Notes: generated by a model from the sequence alone, not told the origin. 64,000 nt of DNA from Flavobacteria bacterium RIFCSPLOWO2_12_FULL_35_11 (GCA_001800975.1 MGWK01000007.1:1-64000), one strand, 5' to 3'; shown: positions 47,184-57,103, counted from the first letter of the stretch. Numbers and translations are program-made.

Positions 47184-48476
47184 ATGAGATACGCGCAAAT
47201 TCCTTCCTCTTTATTTATAAAAAACAGACAAAATTTTACGGCAAAAATGGAACCTAATTCCATTGCTATTTTAACATCAAATGATGTCATGCCCAACAAT
47301 GCAGATGATGAGATGGGATTTTCTCAGAACAATGACTTGTTTTATTTAAGTGGCGTTGATCAGGAAGAATCTATTTTACTGTTGTATCCTGATGCCGCAT
47401 TGCCGGCAAACAGGGAAATTTTGTTTGTGAAAGAAACCAGCGATCTCATTAAAATTTGGGAAGGCGACAAGCTAACGAAAGAAAAAGCTCTTGAGGTTTC
47501 GGGCGTAAAAAATGTAAAATGGCTGCAGGAATTTGACCTGACATTGCAATATATGGCGTTTGAAGCGGACACTTTTTACTTGGGCCACAATGAACATAAA
47601 AAAACATTGACTTCCGAAATGTTAACCCAGCAAGACCGAATGATTGCCAAGTGCAAAGAAAAATATCCGTTGCATAATTACCAGCGAGCCGCAAAAATTA
47701 CCCGCGAACTTCGTCAAATTAAATCTGAAGAAGAAATTGCCTTGATGCAACAAGCTGCCAATATCAGTGTCGGAAGTTTTAAAAGGGTTTTAAAAGCCGT
47801 GAAACCAAATATGATGGAGTATGAATTGGAAGCAGAATTGACCTATGAATTAATCAGAAATGGCGCAAAGCGCCACGCATTTATGCCAATTGTGGCTTCC
47901 GGAGCAAATGCCTGCGCTTTGCATTATAATACCAATGATACCATTTGCAAAGATGGCGACATGGTTTTGATGGATTTTGGGGTATGTTATGCCAATTACA
48001 ATTCAGACACTACCCGTTGTTTTCCGGTAAACGGGAAATTTTCAAAAAGACAGAAAGAAATTTACAATGCGGTGTTGCATTGTTTAAAAGAAGGATCAAA
48101 ATTGTTAAAACCTGGAGCGGTTTCTGCCGAGTATGAAAAACAAATGACAAGTTTGGTTGAGCAACAATTGATTAAATTGGGTGTGCTGGATGCCGAAAAA
48201 GTTAAAAATCAAGATCATGAAAATCCGTTATATAAAAAGTACTTTATGCACGGAACGGCTCATTTTATTGGCTTGGATGTGCATGATGTTGGCTTGTACA
48301 CCAGACCATTTGAAGCAGGAATGGTGCTCACTTGTGAACCCGGAATTTATATTGCTGAAGAAGGCATTGGCTGTCGTTTAGAAAATGATTATTTAATTAC
48401 CGAGCAAGGAAATTTTAATTTAACCGCAAAAATGCCTGTCGAAATTGATGAAATTGAAGCCTTAATGAGAGTTTAG
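47184..48476 (+). CDS. pepP: Aminopeptidase P family protein (Xaa-Pro aminopeptidase)
   Basis: A 430-residue M24B metallopeptidase that removes N-terminal residues before proline. The N-domain (1-170) has the PepP pattern (RQNFTAKMEPNSIAILTSND). Metal ligands: Asp in MDFGVCYANYNSDTTR (two Asp), His in HGTAHFIGLDVHDVG, Glu in CEPGIYIAEEG and Glu in CRLENDYLIT. It is cytoplasmic, as there is no signal peptide, and complements the exported prolyl peptidases of the preceding operon. Confidence 0.94.
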   Translation: MRYAQIPSSLFIKNRQNFTAKMEPNSIAILTSNDVMPNNADDEMGFSQNNDLFYLSGVDQEESILLLYPDAALPANREILFVKETSDLIKIWEGDKLTKEKALEVSGVKNVKWLQEFDLTLQYMAFEADTFYLGHNEHKKTLTSEMLTQQDRMIAKCKEKYPLHNYQRAAKITRELRQIKSEEEIALMQQAANISVGSFKRVLKAVKPNMMEYELEAELTYELIRNGAKRHAFMPIVASGANACALHYNTNDTICKDGDMVLMDFGVCYANYNSDTTRCFPVNGKFSKRQKEIYNAVLHCLKEGSKLLKPGAVSAEYEKQMTSLVEQQLIKLGVLDAEKVKNQDHENPLYKKYFMHGTAHFIGLDVHDVGLYTRPFEAGMVLTCEPGIYIAEEGIGCRLENDYLITEQGNFNLTAKMPVEIDEIEALMRV

Positions 48477-48848
48477 GAGCCGAATCAAATAACAATAAAA
48501 CATCAACTACAACTTGTAAAAAATCGTTTCCTTTTTCTACTTCTATCACAAAATAGCTTAATTTAGTGAAGAATTGGAAATTCAGGTTTTAGGTTTAACA
48601 TGAACTGTTTCAATTTTGGAAACCGCTTGTCCTAAGACTTAAAAACGAAACAATATTGTAGAATAAAAATATAAATTTATCGTTCTAAATTCACGCCCAT
48701 TGCCATTTAAGGTGTTTGAGTAACATAATTCACGTGCTTTTTATGGTTAAGGAGAATGCAATTAAGGTCGCATACAATAACATTGCGAACCAAAAAAGGA
48801 AATTAAAAAATCCTATTAATTGAAATATTTATCGTCAAAAAATAGATA
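48477..48848. other. Intergenic region before the hybrid histidine kinase
   Basis: A 372-base AT-rich region. I see only a 26-codon open frame beginning at 48743, too short to support, and no obvious terminator for pepP or clear promoter for the kinase. Confidence 0.3.
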
Positions 48849-51071
48849 ATGAAGGAATCTATTCTAATAGGATTATTACAAAATGCAGCTTTATTGATTG
48901 CATTTTCAATGCTTTATCAAAATGTCTGGATTAAGAATGAAGCCTCCAAAAGTATTTCGGCAAAAATTCTTGCGGGACTCGTTTTAAGCAGTATTGGAAT
49001 TATTTTAATGTTTACGCCATGGAAGATGGTTCCTGGGATCACCTTCGACATGCGTTCTGTTTTGCTTTCTGTTTCGGGCTTATTTTTTGGCCCAATTCCA
49101 ACCATAATTGCTATGTTTGTAACAAGTGCAGCAAGGGTTTATATTGGTGGCGATGGTTTATGGATGGGATTGGCTGTGATTCTTTTTTCGGGATTAATTG
49201 GTTTGTTGTGGAGAAAATTAAGACCTAACTGGAAATCAAAAAAGTATTATTTTGAATTGCTGGCAATGGGTTTGGTTGTACATATTATAATGTTGGCTTG
49301 TACCGTTTTCCTTCCAACTGATGAAATATTGCCAACCCTTAAAACAATTGCAATCCCTCTTATCGTCCTATACGCTCCTGTTACCATGTTGCTTGGTATT
49401 TTAATGGTTAAACAATATAAAAACTGGCAAAATGAATTGGCACAATTAAAATTGAAAGAATATGAGCGCCGATTTACACAGATATTGGATAGCGGAAACA
49501 TCGTATCTCTTGTACTGAATAATGACGAAAGCATTAATTTTTGTAACGACTATTTATTGCGAATTACAGGCTATGAAAGGGAGGAAGTATTGGGAAAAAA
49601 CTGGTTTGATTTATTTGTTCCAATTGATGAAAGAGCAGAATTAAGGCAGCTATTTTCTAGCGGAATGCAAATCAAGGAATTTTTAAAAAACCATGAAAAT
49701 AAAATACTCACAAAAGTTGGGGAGGAATTAAATATTTTATGGTACAATATTGTATTAAAATCGAATGAGGGAGAAATATTGGGAACTGCAAGCATTGGCG
49801 TAAATATTACGGATAACAAAATGCATGAAAAAACGCTTGAAGAAAAAAACATTAAAATTGAAGCTCAAAATGAAGAGTACAGAAAAATAAATCAAGAATT
49901 ACAGAAAGCCAAAGAGCGTGCTGAGGAAAGCGACCATTTAAAATCAGCTTTTCTTGCCAATATGAGCCATGAAATTCGCACGCCAATGAATAGTATACTT
50001 GGCTTTTCCGATTTATTGAAAGAATCAAAACACACCAATGACAAGCAATTACAGTATATTGACGTTATTGAGCATAGCGGAAAACGAATGCTCAATATTA
50101 TAAACGACATTCTCACCATCTCAAAAATAGAGTCAGGAATTGCAGATATTCATCAATCCGAATTTAACATAAATGAGCAAATAAAAAGTTTATATGCATC
50201 TTTTAAGGATGAAATTGAGCAAAAAGGAATTGATTTCAGTTATAAAATCACCTTGCCGGATAGTGAAGCTATGATTAAAACAGATGGCGAAAAAATTTAT
50301 GCGATCCTTCTTAATTTGCTTAAAAATGCCATAAAATTCACAAATCACGGTGCCATAGAATTTGGCTATAACCTTAAAAAAGATAGTGAGCCTACCGAAC
50401 TGGAGTTTTTTGTAAAAGATACTGGAGGTGGTATTCGTCAGGAACAAATGGAACTTATTTTTGAAAGGTTTAGGCAAGGCAGTGAATCGCTTACCAGAAA
50501 TTATGAGGGGGCAGGTTTGGGATTGACTATTTCTAAAGCTTTTGTGGAAATGTTGGGGGGTAAAATCAGGGTTGAAAGCAAAGAAGATAACCTGCCTTAC
50601 GGCAAGGAAGGAGGCACTATTTTTTACTTTACCATTCCCTATGATGTAAAACCAAATAAAAAAATGCATATGACATATGTAACTTCTGAAACCGGGAAAT
50701 TGCATCAAGCTAAAAATCTGAAAGTATTAATCGTTGAAGATGATGTTGTCTCAGAAACCATGCTTGAAATAATGATTGAGGATTATTGCAAAGCGCCCTT
50801 AGTTGCCAAGAACGGATTGGAAGCAGTTCGGTTATGCGAAGAGTACCCAAACATTGATTTTGTTTTAATGGATGTTAAAATGCCTGAATTAAACGGCTAT
50901 GAAGCCACAAAAAAAATCAGGGAATTTAATAAAGACATTATTATTTTAGCACAAACAGCCTATGCGCTTCCGGGAGACAGGGAAAAGGCAATAGCGGCAG
51001 GCTGCAACGATTATATTTCGAAACCTTACAGTCAAAGCGAATTGACGGCGTTGATAGAAAAGTATTTTTAA
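48849..51071 (+). CDS. Hybrid sensor histidine kinase with LytS-type membrane domain
   Basis: A 740-residue hybrid kinase. Order of domains: a five-helix 5TMR-LYT receptor domain (about 1-195, with [20 protein letters not shown]), PAS (about 205-325), coiled coil (330-362), HisKA with phospho-His374 in [10 protein letters not shown], HATPase (about 455-605, with [16 protein letters not shown] and [18 protein letters not shown]), and a receiver domain whose acceptor is Asp675 in [12 protein letters not shown]. No output regulator or separate phosphotransfer gene is adjacent, so the receiver may work by phosphorelay to a distant partner. LYT domains in LytS-type sensors respond to extracellular small molecules such as pyruvate. 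Confidence 0.93.
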   Translation: MKESILIGLLQNAALLIAFSMLYQNVWIKNEASKSISAKILAGLVLSSIGIILMFTPWKMVPGITFDMRSVLLSVSGLFFGPIPTIIAMFVTSAARVYIGGDGLWMGLAVILFSGLIGLLWRKLRPNWKSKKYYFELLAMGLVVHIIMLACTVFLPTDEILPTLKTIAIPLIVLYAPVTMLLGILMVKQYKNWQNELAQLKLKEYERRFTQILDSGNIVSLVLNNDESINFCNDYLLRITGYEREEVLGKNWFDLFVPIDERAELRQLFSSGMQIKEFLKNHENKILTKVGEELNILWYNIVLKSNEGEILGTASIGVNITDNKMHEKTLEEKNIKIEAQNEEYRKINQELQKAKERAEESDHLKSAFLANMSHEIRTPMNSILGFSDLLKESKHTNDKQLQYIDVIEHSGKRMLNIINDILTISKIESGIADIHQSEFNINEQIKSLYASFKDEIEQKGIDFSYKITLPDSEAMIKTDGEKIYAILLNLLKNAIKFTNHGAIEFGYNLKKDSEPTELEFFVKDTGGGIRQEQMELIFERFRQGSESLTRNYEGAGLGLTISKAFVEMLGGKIRVESKEDNLPYGKEGGTIFYFTIPYDVKPNKKMHMTYVTSETGKLHQAKNLKVLIVEDDVVSETMLEIMIEDYCKAPLVAKNGLEAVRLCEEYPNIDFVLMDVKMPELNGYEATKKIREFNKDIIILAQTAYALPGDREKAIAAGCNDYISKPYSQSELTALIEKYF

Positions 51072-51148
51072 ATAATAAATATATTCATAGTCAAACAATA
51101 ATTAATAAAGCGCTAATTACAATTATTCTAATTCTAAAAATACAACCA

Positions 51149-51724
51149 ATGAAAAAAATACTATTCCTAACAGGAGATTTTACGGAAGATTATGAAACAA
51201 TGGTTCCTTTTCAAATGCTTCAAATGGTAGGTTATGAAGTGCACGCAGTTTGTCCCGGCAAAAAAAAGGGAGAATCCGTTAAAACTGCTATTCATGATTT
51301 TGAAGGTGATCAAACTTATTCAGAAAAACCTGGACACAATTTTACATTGAATTACAGTTTCGACCAGGTGAAAGTCAACGATTATGCCGGATTGGTTATA
51401 GCAGGCGGACGAGCGCCGGAATACTTGCGACTAAACGAAAAAGTAATTGATATGGTAAAGCACTTTTTCTCCTCCAATAAACCTGTTGCCGCAATTTGTC
51501 ACGGCGCTCAGATTTTGACAGCTGCAGATGTTGTTAAGGGAAGAAAATTAACCGCTTACCCTGCTGTTGGGCCTGAAGTTAAATTGGCAGGAGGCGAATT
51601 TCAAAATATCCCGGCAGATGGCGTTTTTGTAGACGGCAATTTGGTGACTTCACCTGCTTGGCCTGCACATCCTAGTTTTATGAGGGAATTTTTAAAAATC
51701 ATGGGCGCAAAAATTGAGATTTAA
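51149..51724 (+). CDS. DJ-1/PfpI family protein
   Basis: A 191-residue flavodoxin-like protein with nucleophile Cys117 and His118 in [10 protein letters not shown], and an acidic residue from DYET near the N-terminus. The pattern [20 protein letters not shown] and [16 protein letters not shown] matches the PfpI-like class I amidotransferase subgroup. Possible roles are protein deglycase, peptidase or chaperone; none can be chosen from sequence. Confidence 0.88.
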   Translation: MKKILFLTGDFTEDYETMVPFQMLQMVGYEVHAVCPGKKKGESVKTAIHDFEGDQTYSEKPGHNFTLNYSFDQVKVNDYAGLVIAGGRAPEYLRLNEKVIDMVKHFFSSNKPVAAICHGAQILTAADVVKGRKLTAYPAVGPEVKLAGGEFQNIPADGVFVDGNLVTSPAWPAHPSFMREFLKIMGAKIEI

Positions 51725-51812
51725 AGTAGTTTTCAATTTTAGTAATCTTTTAAAAATTGTGTTTTTAGAAATTATTTCTAAAAACGGTATTTCTATTAAT
51801 TAAATATTATCC

Positions 51813-53129
51813 ATGAAGTTTTATAAATCACTATTTTTATTTATCTCATTAAGTTTTACGCTTGTTTCCTGCAGCGTTAAATTGGCGCCGGTTGAAATTT
51901 TAACTTTTGAGCAAAAACTTGAAAACCTTTTTCCAACGGCTGAAATTACCGAAATGGAGGCCAAAGACCATTTTACAAAAGCATTCCAAATTGTTTTGGA
52001 ACAACCGTTGGACCATAAGAATCCTTCAGTAGGAACATTTAAGCATTATGTTTATTTATCGCATACCGACATAAAAATGCCGACCGTTTTAATTACCGAA
52101 GGCTATAATGCGAATCCGAGTACCTATGAATTAAGCAAAATATTCAAAGGAAATCAGGTACAAGTGGAATATCGGTTTTACGGTAAATCGCGTCCTGATA
52201 CCATTCCCTGGCAATATTTAAAAAATGACCAAGCTATTGAAGATTATCACAAATTGGTAACCAAATTGAAAAGATTGTACACCGGAAAATGGATTTCTAC
52301 AGGAATCAGTAAAGGTGGCGAAACCGTGTTGATTTATAAATCGAAATATCCTTGGGATGTTGAGGTTGCAGTGCCTTATGTGGCGCCGCTTATTAATGGG
52401 CAGGAAGACAAAAGAACAGAAGACCATATAAAAGCCGTTGGAAGTGATGCTTGCAGGGCGAAAATTGCCGAATTTCAAAGAATTGCACTTAAAAATAGAG
52501 ATTCAATTTTAGGTGAAATTACAAGCTATACAGCAGCCAAAAATATGAGTTTTACGGAACTTTCTGTGGAAGAAGCTTTGGAATATGCGGTATTGGAATT
52601 CCCTTTTTCTTTTTGGCAATGGGGCGGAAATTGCGATGACATTCCAACCGAAAACGCAACTGCCGCAGCTATGTTTAATTACATTAATGACATTGTAGGT
52701 ATTTCATTTTACAATGACCAAACATATACGGAATTGCTTCCTTCATACTATCAACATTTGACTGAATTGGGCTATTATGGATTTGATACCACGCCGGTGA
52801 AAGATTTGCTAAAAGTTGTCCATGAGCCTACAAATAGGCGTTTTGCGCCTAAAAATGTGGATTTAACTTATAATCCCAATTATATAAATGAGGTGCGTGA
52901 TTTTGTGGAGAATAAAGGAAACAAAATTCTATATATTTATGGGGAATACGATACTTGGGGCGCGTGTGCTCCAAATCCAAAACCTCATGTGAATGCCCTA
53001 AAAATGATTTTAAAGGAAGGCTCCCATAAAACAAGAATAGCCGATTTTTCAAAGGAAGACCAAAAACTTATTTACGATAAATTGCAAAACTGGCTGGGAT
53101 ACAGCGTCACTATTTTTCCGCTTGACTAA
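51813..53129 (+). CDS. S28/S37-type secreted prolyl peptidase (tripeptidyl aminopeptidase-like)
   Basis: A 438-residue lipoprotein. The lipobox is LVSC (Cys20). The body has the alpha/beta hydrolase pattern of the S37 (PS-10, secreted tripeptidyl aminopeptidase) and related S28 families: EQPLDHKNPSVGTFKHYVYL, the oxyanion-side segment YRFYGKSRPD, nucleophile Ser166 in GISKGG, and late LYIYGEYDTWGACAP with His in GSHKTRI. It may cut peptides after proline or release tripeptides. Confidence 0.85.
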   Translation: MKFYKSLFLFISLSFTLVSCSVKLAPVEILTFEQKLENLFPTAEITEMEAKDHFTKAFQIVLEQPLDHKNPSVGTFKHYVYLSHTDIKMPTVLITEGYNANPSTYELSKIFKGNQVQVEYRFYGKSRPDTIPWQYLKNDQAIEDYHKLVTKLKRLYTGKWISTGISKGGETVLIYKSKYPWDVEVAVPYVAPLINGQEDKRTEDHIKAVGSDACRAKIAEFQRIALKNRDSILGEITSYTAAKNMSFTELSVEEALEYAVLEFPFSFWQWGGNCDDIPTENATAAAMFNYINDIVGISFYNDQTYTELLPSYYQHLTELGYYGFDTTPVKDLLKVVHEPTNRRFAPKNVDLTYNPNYINEVRDFVENKGNKILYIYGEYDTWGACAPNPKPHVNALKMILKEGSHKTRIADFSKEDQKLIYDKLQNWLGYSVTIFPLD

Positions 53130-53158
53130 TAACTATCTTTCTGTGAAATCAGGAAATA

Positions 53159-54262
53159 TTAACCAACTACTTTCTTTTGGGCACTATGAAAAGCATCTGC
53201 CTGAAATTGAAAAATTTCGCGCGCTTTTTGCTTTTTGTAATTGTACAATTCCTTTTCGTCGGCCAATTCGTTGTAAATGGCTTCATTGAGCGCAGCATCT
53301 GTATTTAATAGTTTTTCACGCTGATTTTCCTTTTGTTGCACCCAATTTTTTACAGAATTTTCAACATCTTGTGTTTTGAAATCGTACTCACCTTTTGAGG
53401 CGATTAATTTTGCCAAAATTGGTGAAGTTTCGATGGCTAAAAACAGCAGGAAAATAAAAAAGGAAGGAAGCCAAGGCAATTCTTCTAAAGCATTTATCCG
53501 CGCCATTAATCCGTCGAAACCATCAATAATGGGTTGTGTTGCGGTGATTTGAGTTGTTTGCTGTTTGATTAAAGTGGCTATTTGCGTTTCATTTTCAGCA
53601 ATTTTTGCTTTATTTTCTGTTTTTATTTGTTGCAGTTCGGCCAAGGCCGCATCATGTTTTTCTCGTTTTTCTTCATAAACCGGCCCTTTACCGAGCAGTT
53701 TGGTTCCTTTTCTTCCTTCAGCTTCCGCAATGTAAGTTTCATATAAGGCATTGGTTTCAGCTTCTTTGTTGTCAATTTCTTGTTTTAAGCCGGTTATTTT
53801 ATTTTGAATGGCTGTAATTTCAGGCGTAAATTGGTTGGCAATTTGCGCTTTGTTTGCCAACGTTAATTTGTTTTTTTGCGTTAACAAAACCTGGTTGATC
53901 TCTTTTTCAAAAATCTTAATTTCCAAAGGTTTTGAAATAACCACCGCAATAATGATGGCCAATATAATTCGTGGCGTTGCCTGCCAAATTTCTTTCCATT
54001 TGGAATCACTTTTTTTGATGGTGGAAACAATAAAGCGGTCTAAATTAAAAATGAGCAATCCCCAAATAAATCCGAAAAAGATGGCCGTGTAGTAATTGTC
54101 GAAAACGGTAAAAAGTGCATAGCTTGAGGCAATAAAGGCCATTACAGCCGTAAAAAATACCGTGCCGCCAATCCCTGCATATTTGAGTTGTTCGGCTTTG
54201 GAGCTTGTTTTTAAGATATCGGTATCTGCGCCTGAGCACATCCAAAAGAATTGATTAAGCAT
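53159..54262 (-). CDS. DUF4407 family membrane protein
   Basis: A 367-residue protein with four membrane helices (at about 30-60, 60-80, 90-115 and 260-285) around a long coiled-coil region (about 125-245, KITGLKQEIDNKEAETNALY). NLDRFIVSTIKK and KPLEIKIFEKEI are family landmarks. Role unknown in Bacteroidota; a mechanosensing or structural role has no support here. The stop is 30 bases from the convergent S37-type gene. Confidence 0.85.
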   Translation of the reverse strand: MLNQFFWMCSGADTDILKTSSKAEQLKYAGIGGTVFFTAVMAFIASSYALFTVFDNYYTAIFFGFIWGLLIFNLDRFIVSTIKKSDSKWKEIWQATPRIILAIIIAVVISKPLEIKIFEKEINQVLLTQKNKLTLANKAQIANQFTPEITAIQNKITGLKQEIDNKEAETNALYETYIAEAEGRKGTKLLGKGPVYEEKREKHDAALAELQQIKTENKAKIAENETQIATLIKQQTTQITATQPIIDGFDGLMARINALEELPWLPSFFIFLLFLAIETSPILAKLIASKGEYDFKTQDVENSVKNWVQQKENQREKLLNTDAALNEAIYNELADEKELYNYKKQKAREIFQFQADAFHSAQKKVVG

Positions 54263-54335
54263 AACATAGTAGTTTGTTATGCAAATAACGTAAAAGTTTT
54301 TGAAATATTTTCTTAAAGAATTATTAAATTTAAGG

Positions 54336-54372
54336 AGTACTTAAAGTGCCTAAAGTTTGAAGTACTTAAAGT
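54336..54372. repeat. 12-base direct repeat before DUF4407
   Basis: AGTACTTAAAGT occurs at 54336-54347 and 54361-54372, with a related CCTAAAGT between. This short tandem-like pattern sits about 75-110 bases upstream of the DUF4407 start. Confidence 0.5.
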
Positions 54373-54583
54373 TAAAAAAGCTTTTCAAATTTAAACAATC
54401 TTTAGTATAATTTAAATGGCGGAAAATTAAAATAACAGCAGAATTGGATTTTTATTGCATATTCAATGATGAAAAAGTTACTAGTAGTGACTGGTTGCGA
54501 CCAGTTTATTCTAGAAGTCAAAAAAGGAGTTTCTATAATTAAAAACATTATTGTCCGATTAAATTTCGCAAAACTTACAGGTT

Positions 54584-54718
54584 GCCCTGAAGGGGCTTCA
54601 AATACTGAATTTTTTCATTTTTCTACAAACATTTCGCTCCTATGGAGCTTTATTAGTCCCCGCGGGACGAGCTGTCTGTAGAAAAATAGATTTTCAAAAA
54701 AACAAGCCCCATCGGGGC
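54584..54718. repeat. Cluster of four small hairpins inside an inverted repeat
   Basis: Hairpins: GCCC...GGGC (54584-54596), GCTCC-TAT-GGAGC (54636-54648), GTCCC-CGC-GGGAC (54656-54668) and GCCCC-ATC-GGGGC (54706-54718). The second and third lie between inverted arms TTTTTCTACA (54618-54627) and TGTAGAAAAA (54677-54686). The pattern resembles REP-like elements of Bacteroidota; no RAYT gene is present here. Confidence 0.6.
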
Positions 54719-54818
54719 GAGCTGTTTATCAAGTCCCATTTAGATTGAGAATATTTAATAACTATGAATTTTTACCGGACAACAATGAATTAAAAAATAT
54801 CTTTCTCTAATGGCTTAA

Positions 54819-54855
54819 TCAAACTCCCTTTCCTTCGGAAAGGGCTGGGGATAGG
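54819..54855. repeat. Dispersed palindromic repeat, copy 2
   Basis: Reverse complement of 15966-16002 with two differences in 37 positions. The centre, CCCTTTCCTTCGGAAAGGG, forms a hairpin. Confidence 0.7.
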
Positions 54856-54860
54856 CTTTT

Positions 54861-54946
54861 GCGTTAGGGAAGGCAGTGAAAAGCCCGCAGGCACGCTTTT
54901 GGGCGTGACGAGGGCTTGCAACGAACTGCCCGACCGAAGGGAACGC
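54861..54946. repeat. GC-rich nested hairpin element
   Basis: Four nested stems: GCGTT/AACGC (54861-54865 with 54942-54946), GGCAGT/ACTGCC (54872-54877 with 54925-54930), AAGCCC/GGGCTT (54881-54886 with 54912-54917) and CACGC/GCGTG (54892-54896 with 54903-54907, loop TTTTGG). The exact nesting argues for a folded or cruciform element. It follows copy 2 of the 37-base repeat directly. Confidence 0.65.
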
Positions 54947-55021
54947 CCAAAAACGCTGATTTATAGAAGAGGTTGCGATTGCTATTTATTAACCGTAGTT
55001 TTGCGTTTTTAAAAACACAGT

Positions 55022-55603
55022 ATGGGAATATCGAAAAAATTAGATGCTCGCAGCGGTTCTAAATGTGAATTGTGCGGTTCGACAGAGGATTTAAGCGCTT
55101 ACGAAGTGCAACCTGCAAAAAACAGAAATGAGGATGACTGCGTGGTGGTTTGTGCCACTTGCAGCAATCAAATTGAAAATCCGGATGCGGTTGACGCGAA
55201 TCATTGGCGTTGTTTAAACGACAGTATGTGGAGTGAAGTTCCGGCCGTTCAGGTAATGGCTTGGCGTATGTTAACACGTTTAAAAGCAGAAGGTTGGCCA
55301 CAAGATTTATTGGATATGCTGTATTTGGATGAGGAAACTTTGGCTTGGGCGAAAGCAAGTGGTGAAGTTGAGGTTGCCAGTGATAAAATTGTGCACAGAG
55401 ACAGTAACGGCGTGATTTTGGAAACTGGAGATACCGTGGTTTTAATCAAGGATTTACCGGTAAGAGGATCGAGTATGGTTGCAAAACGGGGAACTGCCGT
55501 GAGAAGAATTTCTTTGGACCACGACAATGCCGAGCATATTGAAGGTAAAGTGGACGGGATACAAATTGTGATTTTAACGAAATTTGTGAAGAAAATGGCG
55601 TAA
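55022..55603 (+). CDS. PhnA domain protein (YjdM-like)
   Basis: A 193-residue protein. An N-terminal zinc ribbon has CELCGS and CATCSNQ (two Cys pairs), a middle region WRCLNDSMWSEVPAVQVMAW, and a C-terminal PhnA domain with GDTVVLIKDLPVRGSS and VKRGT-like AKRGTAVRRI. The PhnA name comes from early phosphonate work; the family is not required for phosphonate use. The middle extension is common in Bacteroidota. Function unknown. Confidence 0.88.
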   Translation: MGISKKLDARSGSKCELCGSTEDLSAYEVQPAKNRNEDDCVVVCATCSNQIENPDAVDANHWRCLNDSMWSEVPAVQVMAWRMLTRLKAEGWPQDLLDMLYLDEETLAWAKASGEVEVASDKIVHRDSNGVILETGDTVVLIKDLPVRGSSMVAKRGTAVRRISLDHDNAEHIEGKVDGIQIVILTKFVKKMA

Positions 55604-55673
55604 AGTTGGGAGACCGAAGTCAGAAGTCCGAAGACTGAAAAAATAAACAATTGAAAATTTACACAATTAAATA

Positions 55674-55718
55674 AAAAAAGAAGTCCAAATTTGTTTTGCA
55701 AATTTGGGCTTCTTTTTT
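55674..55718. terminator. Bidirectional terminator between phnA-like gene and M20 dipeptidase
   Basis: An A-rich tract with AAGAAGTCCAAATTTG (55678-55693) pairs with CAAATTTGGGCTTCTT (55699-55714) with one G-T wobble, a 5-base loop TTTTG, and a T run. It ends at the stop codon of the M20 gene, so it serves both convergent genes. Confidence 0.85.
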
Positions 55719-57103
55719 TAGGACATCTCCACAAAATATTTATAAAATAAAGGAATGGTCTCAATGCCTTTCAGGTAATTAAAAATTCCAAAATGTTCAT
55801 TTGGCGAATGGATGGCATCGCTGTCCAATCCAAATCCCATTAATATAGTTTTGCTTTTCAGTTCTTTTTCAAAAAGCGCCACAATAGGAATACTTCCGCC
55901 TGAACGTTGCGGAATAGGAGCAACGCCAAACGATTCTAGGTACGCTTTGCTTGCGGCTTTGTACCCAATCGTGTCAATTGGCGTTACATAACCTTGTCCG
56001 CCATGATGCGGTATCACTTTCACCTTCACCGATTTTGGCGCAATTTTCTCGAAGTGATTTTTAAACAATTCAGTAATTTCCTGCCAATCCTGGTTTGGCA
56101 CTAGTCGCATAGAAATTTTTGCGTGCGCTTTGCTTGCAATCACCGTTTTTGCGCCTTCTCCAATATAGCCTCCCCAAATTCCGTTGACGTCCAAAGTTGG
56201 ACGGATGGAATTCCGTTCGTTGGTGGTATAACCTTTTTCGCCGTAAACTTCTTCAATGTCCAATGCTTTTTTATAGTCTTCCAATGAAAACGGCGCTTTT
56301 GCCATTTCTGCCCGTTCTTCTTTAGACAAATCTGCTACTTTATCATAAAATCCCGAAATGGTAACTCGGTTGTTTTCGTCGTGCAAAGAAGCAATCATTT
56401 TTGCCAGAATATTGATAGGATTTGCCACGGCACCACCGTACAAACCTGAATGTAAATCCCTGTTTGGACCGGTAACTTCAACTTCAACATAACTCAATCC
56501 GCGCAATCCCGTGGTTATTGAAGGCTGTGAGTTTGAAATCATCCCAGTATCGGAAATTAAAATAATATCGTTGGCTAATTTTTCCTGGTTGCGTTCCACA
56601 AACCAGGCCAAACTTACGGAACCAATTTCTTCTTCCCCTTCAATCATAAACTTCACATTGCAAGGAAGTTGGTTTGTTGAAACCATATATTCCAATGCTT
56701 TCACGTGCATATAAACCTGGCCTTTATCGTCGCAGGCGCCTCGGGCAAAAATAGCGCCATCGGGATGGATTTCTGTTTTTTTGATCACCGGCTCAAATGG
56801 TGGCGAATCCCAAAGTTCAATTGGGTCGGCAGGCTGCACATCATAATGTCCGTAAACAAGAATGGTCGGCAATTTTTTGTCGATTATTTTTTCTCCGTAA
56901 ACGATGGGGTTTCCTGGGGTTTTGCATATTTCAACTTTGTCGCATCCCGCTTTTTCAAGCGCATTTTTTACGGCATCGGCAGTTTTTAAAATGTCTTTGC
57001 TGAAAGCTGAATCGGCGCTCACTGAAGGTATTTTAAGCAGTTCAATTAATTCGGCAATAAATCGGTCTTTATGCTGATTTACGTATGATTTTATATTTTC
57101 CAT
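55718..57103 (-). CDS. M20 family dipeptidase
   Basis: A 461-residue zinc peptidase. Metal-site motifs: GHYDVQP (His86), RGACDDKGQ (bridging Asp near 125) and IEGEEEIGS (catalytic Glu near 157-158), with a distal His in DAIHSPNEHFGIFNY. The domain layout matches the carnosinase/CNDP-type M20A dipeptidases. It is cytoplasmic (no signal peptide) and probably hydrolyses dipeptides released by the exported peptidases. Confidence 0.94.
   Translation of the reverse strand: MENIKSYVNQHKDRFIAELIELLKIPSVSADSAFSKDILKTADAVKNALEKAGCDKVEICKTPGNPIVYGEKIIDKKLPTILVYGHYDVQPADPIELWDSPPFEPVIKKTEIHPDGAIFARGACDDKGQVYMHVKALEYMVSTNQLPCNVKFMIEGEEEIGSVSLAWFVERNQEKLANDIILISDTGMISNSQPSITTGLRGLSYVEVEVTGPNRDLHSGLYGGAVANPINILAKMIASLHDENNRVTISGFYDKVADLSKEERAEMAKAPFSLEDYKKALDIEEVYGEKGYTTNERNSIRPTLDVNGIWGGYIGEGAKTVIASKAHAKISMRLVPNQDWQEITELFKNHFEKIAPKSVKVKVIPHHGGQGYVTPIDTIGYKAASKAYLESFGVAPIPQRSGGSIPIVALFEKELKSKTILMGFGLDSDAIHSPNEHFGIFNYLKGIETIPLFYKYFVEMS

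Larger units (their letters stand above)
54263..55021. other. Gene-free, repeat-rich region
   Basis: A 759-base stretch with no credible gene. A 71-codon frame at 54466-54681 overlaps the hairpins and is rejected. It holds a 12-base direct repeat (54336-54372), four small GC-rich hairpins (54584-54718), copy 2 of the 37-base repeat (54819-54855) and a nested hairpin (54861-54946). Its 3' part is far more GC-rich than the genome around it. Confidence 0.6.

Noticed and set aside
48743-48823. 26-codon open frame upstream of the hybrid kinase
   Set aside because: Too short, no hydrophobic or conserved pattern, no promoter.
54336-54372. CRISPR-like array
   Set aside because: Only two copies of a 12-base unit with no regular spacers and no cas genes in the window.
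54466-54681. 71-codon open frame in the repeat region
   Set aside because: Its second half is made of the hairpin repeats and it has no recognisable domain; treated as non-coding.
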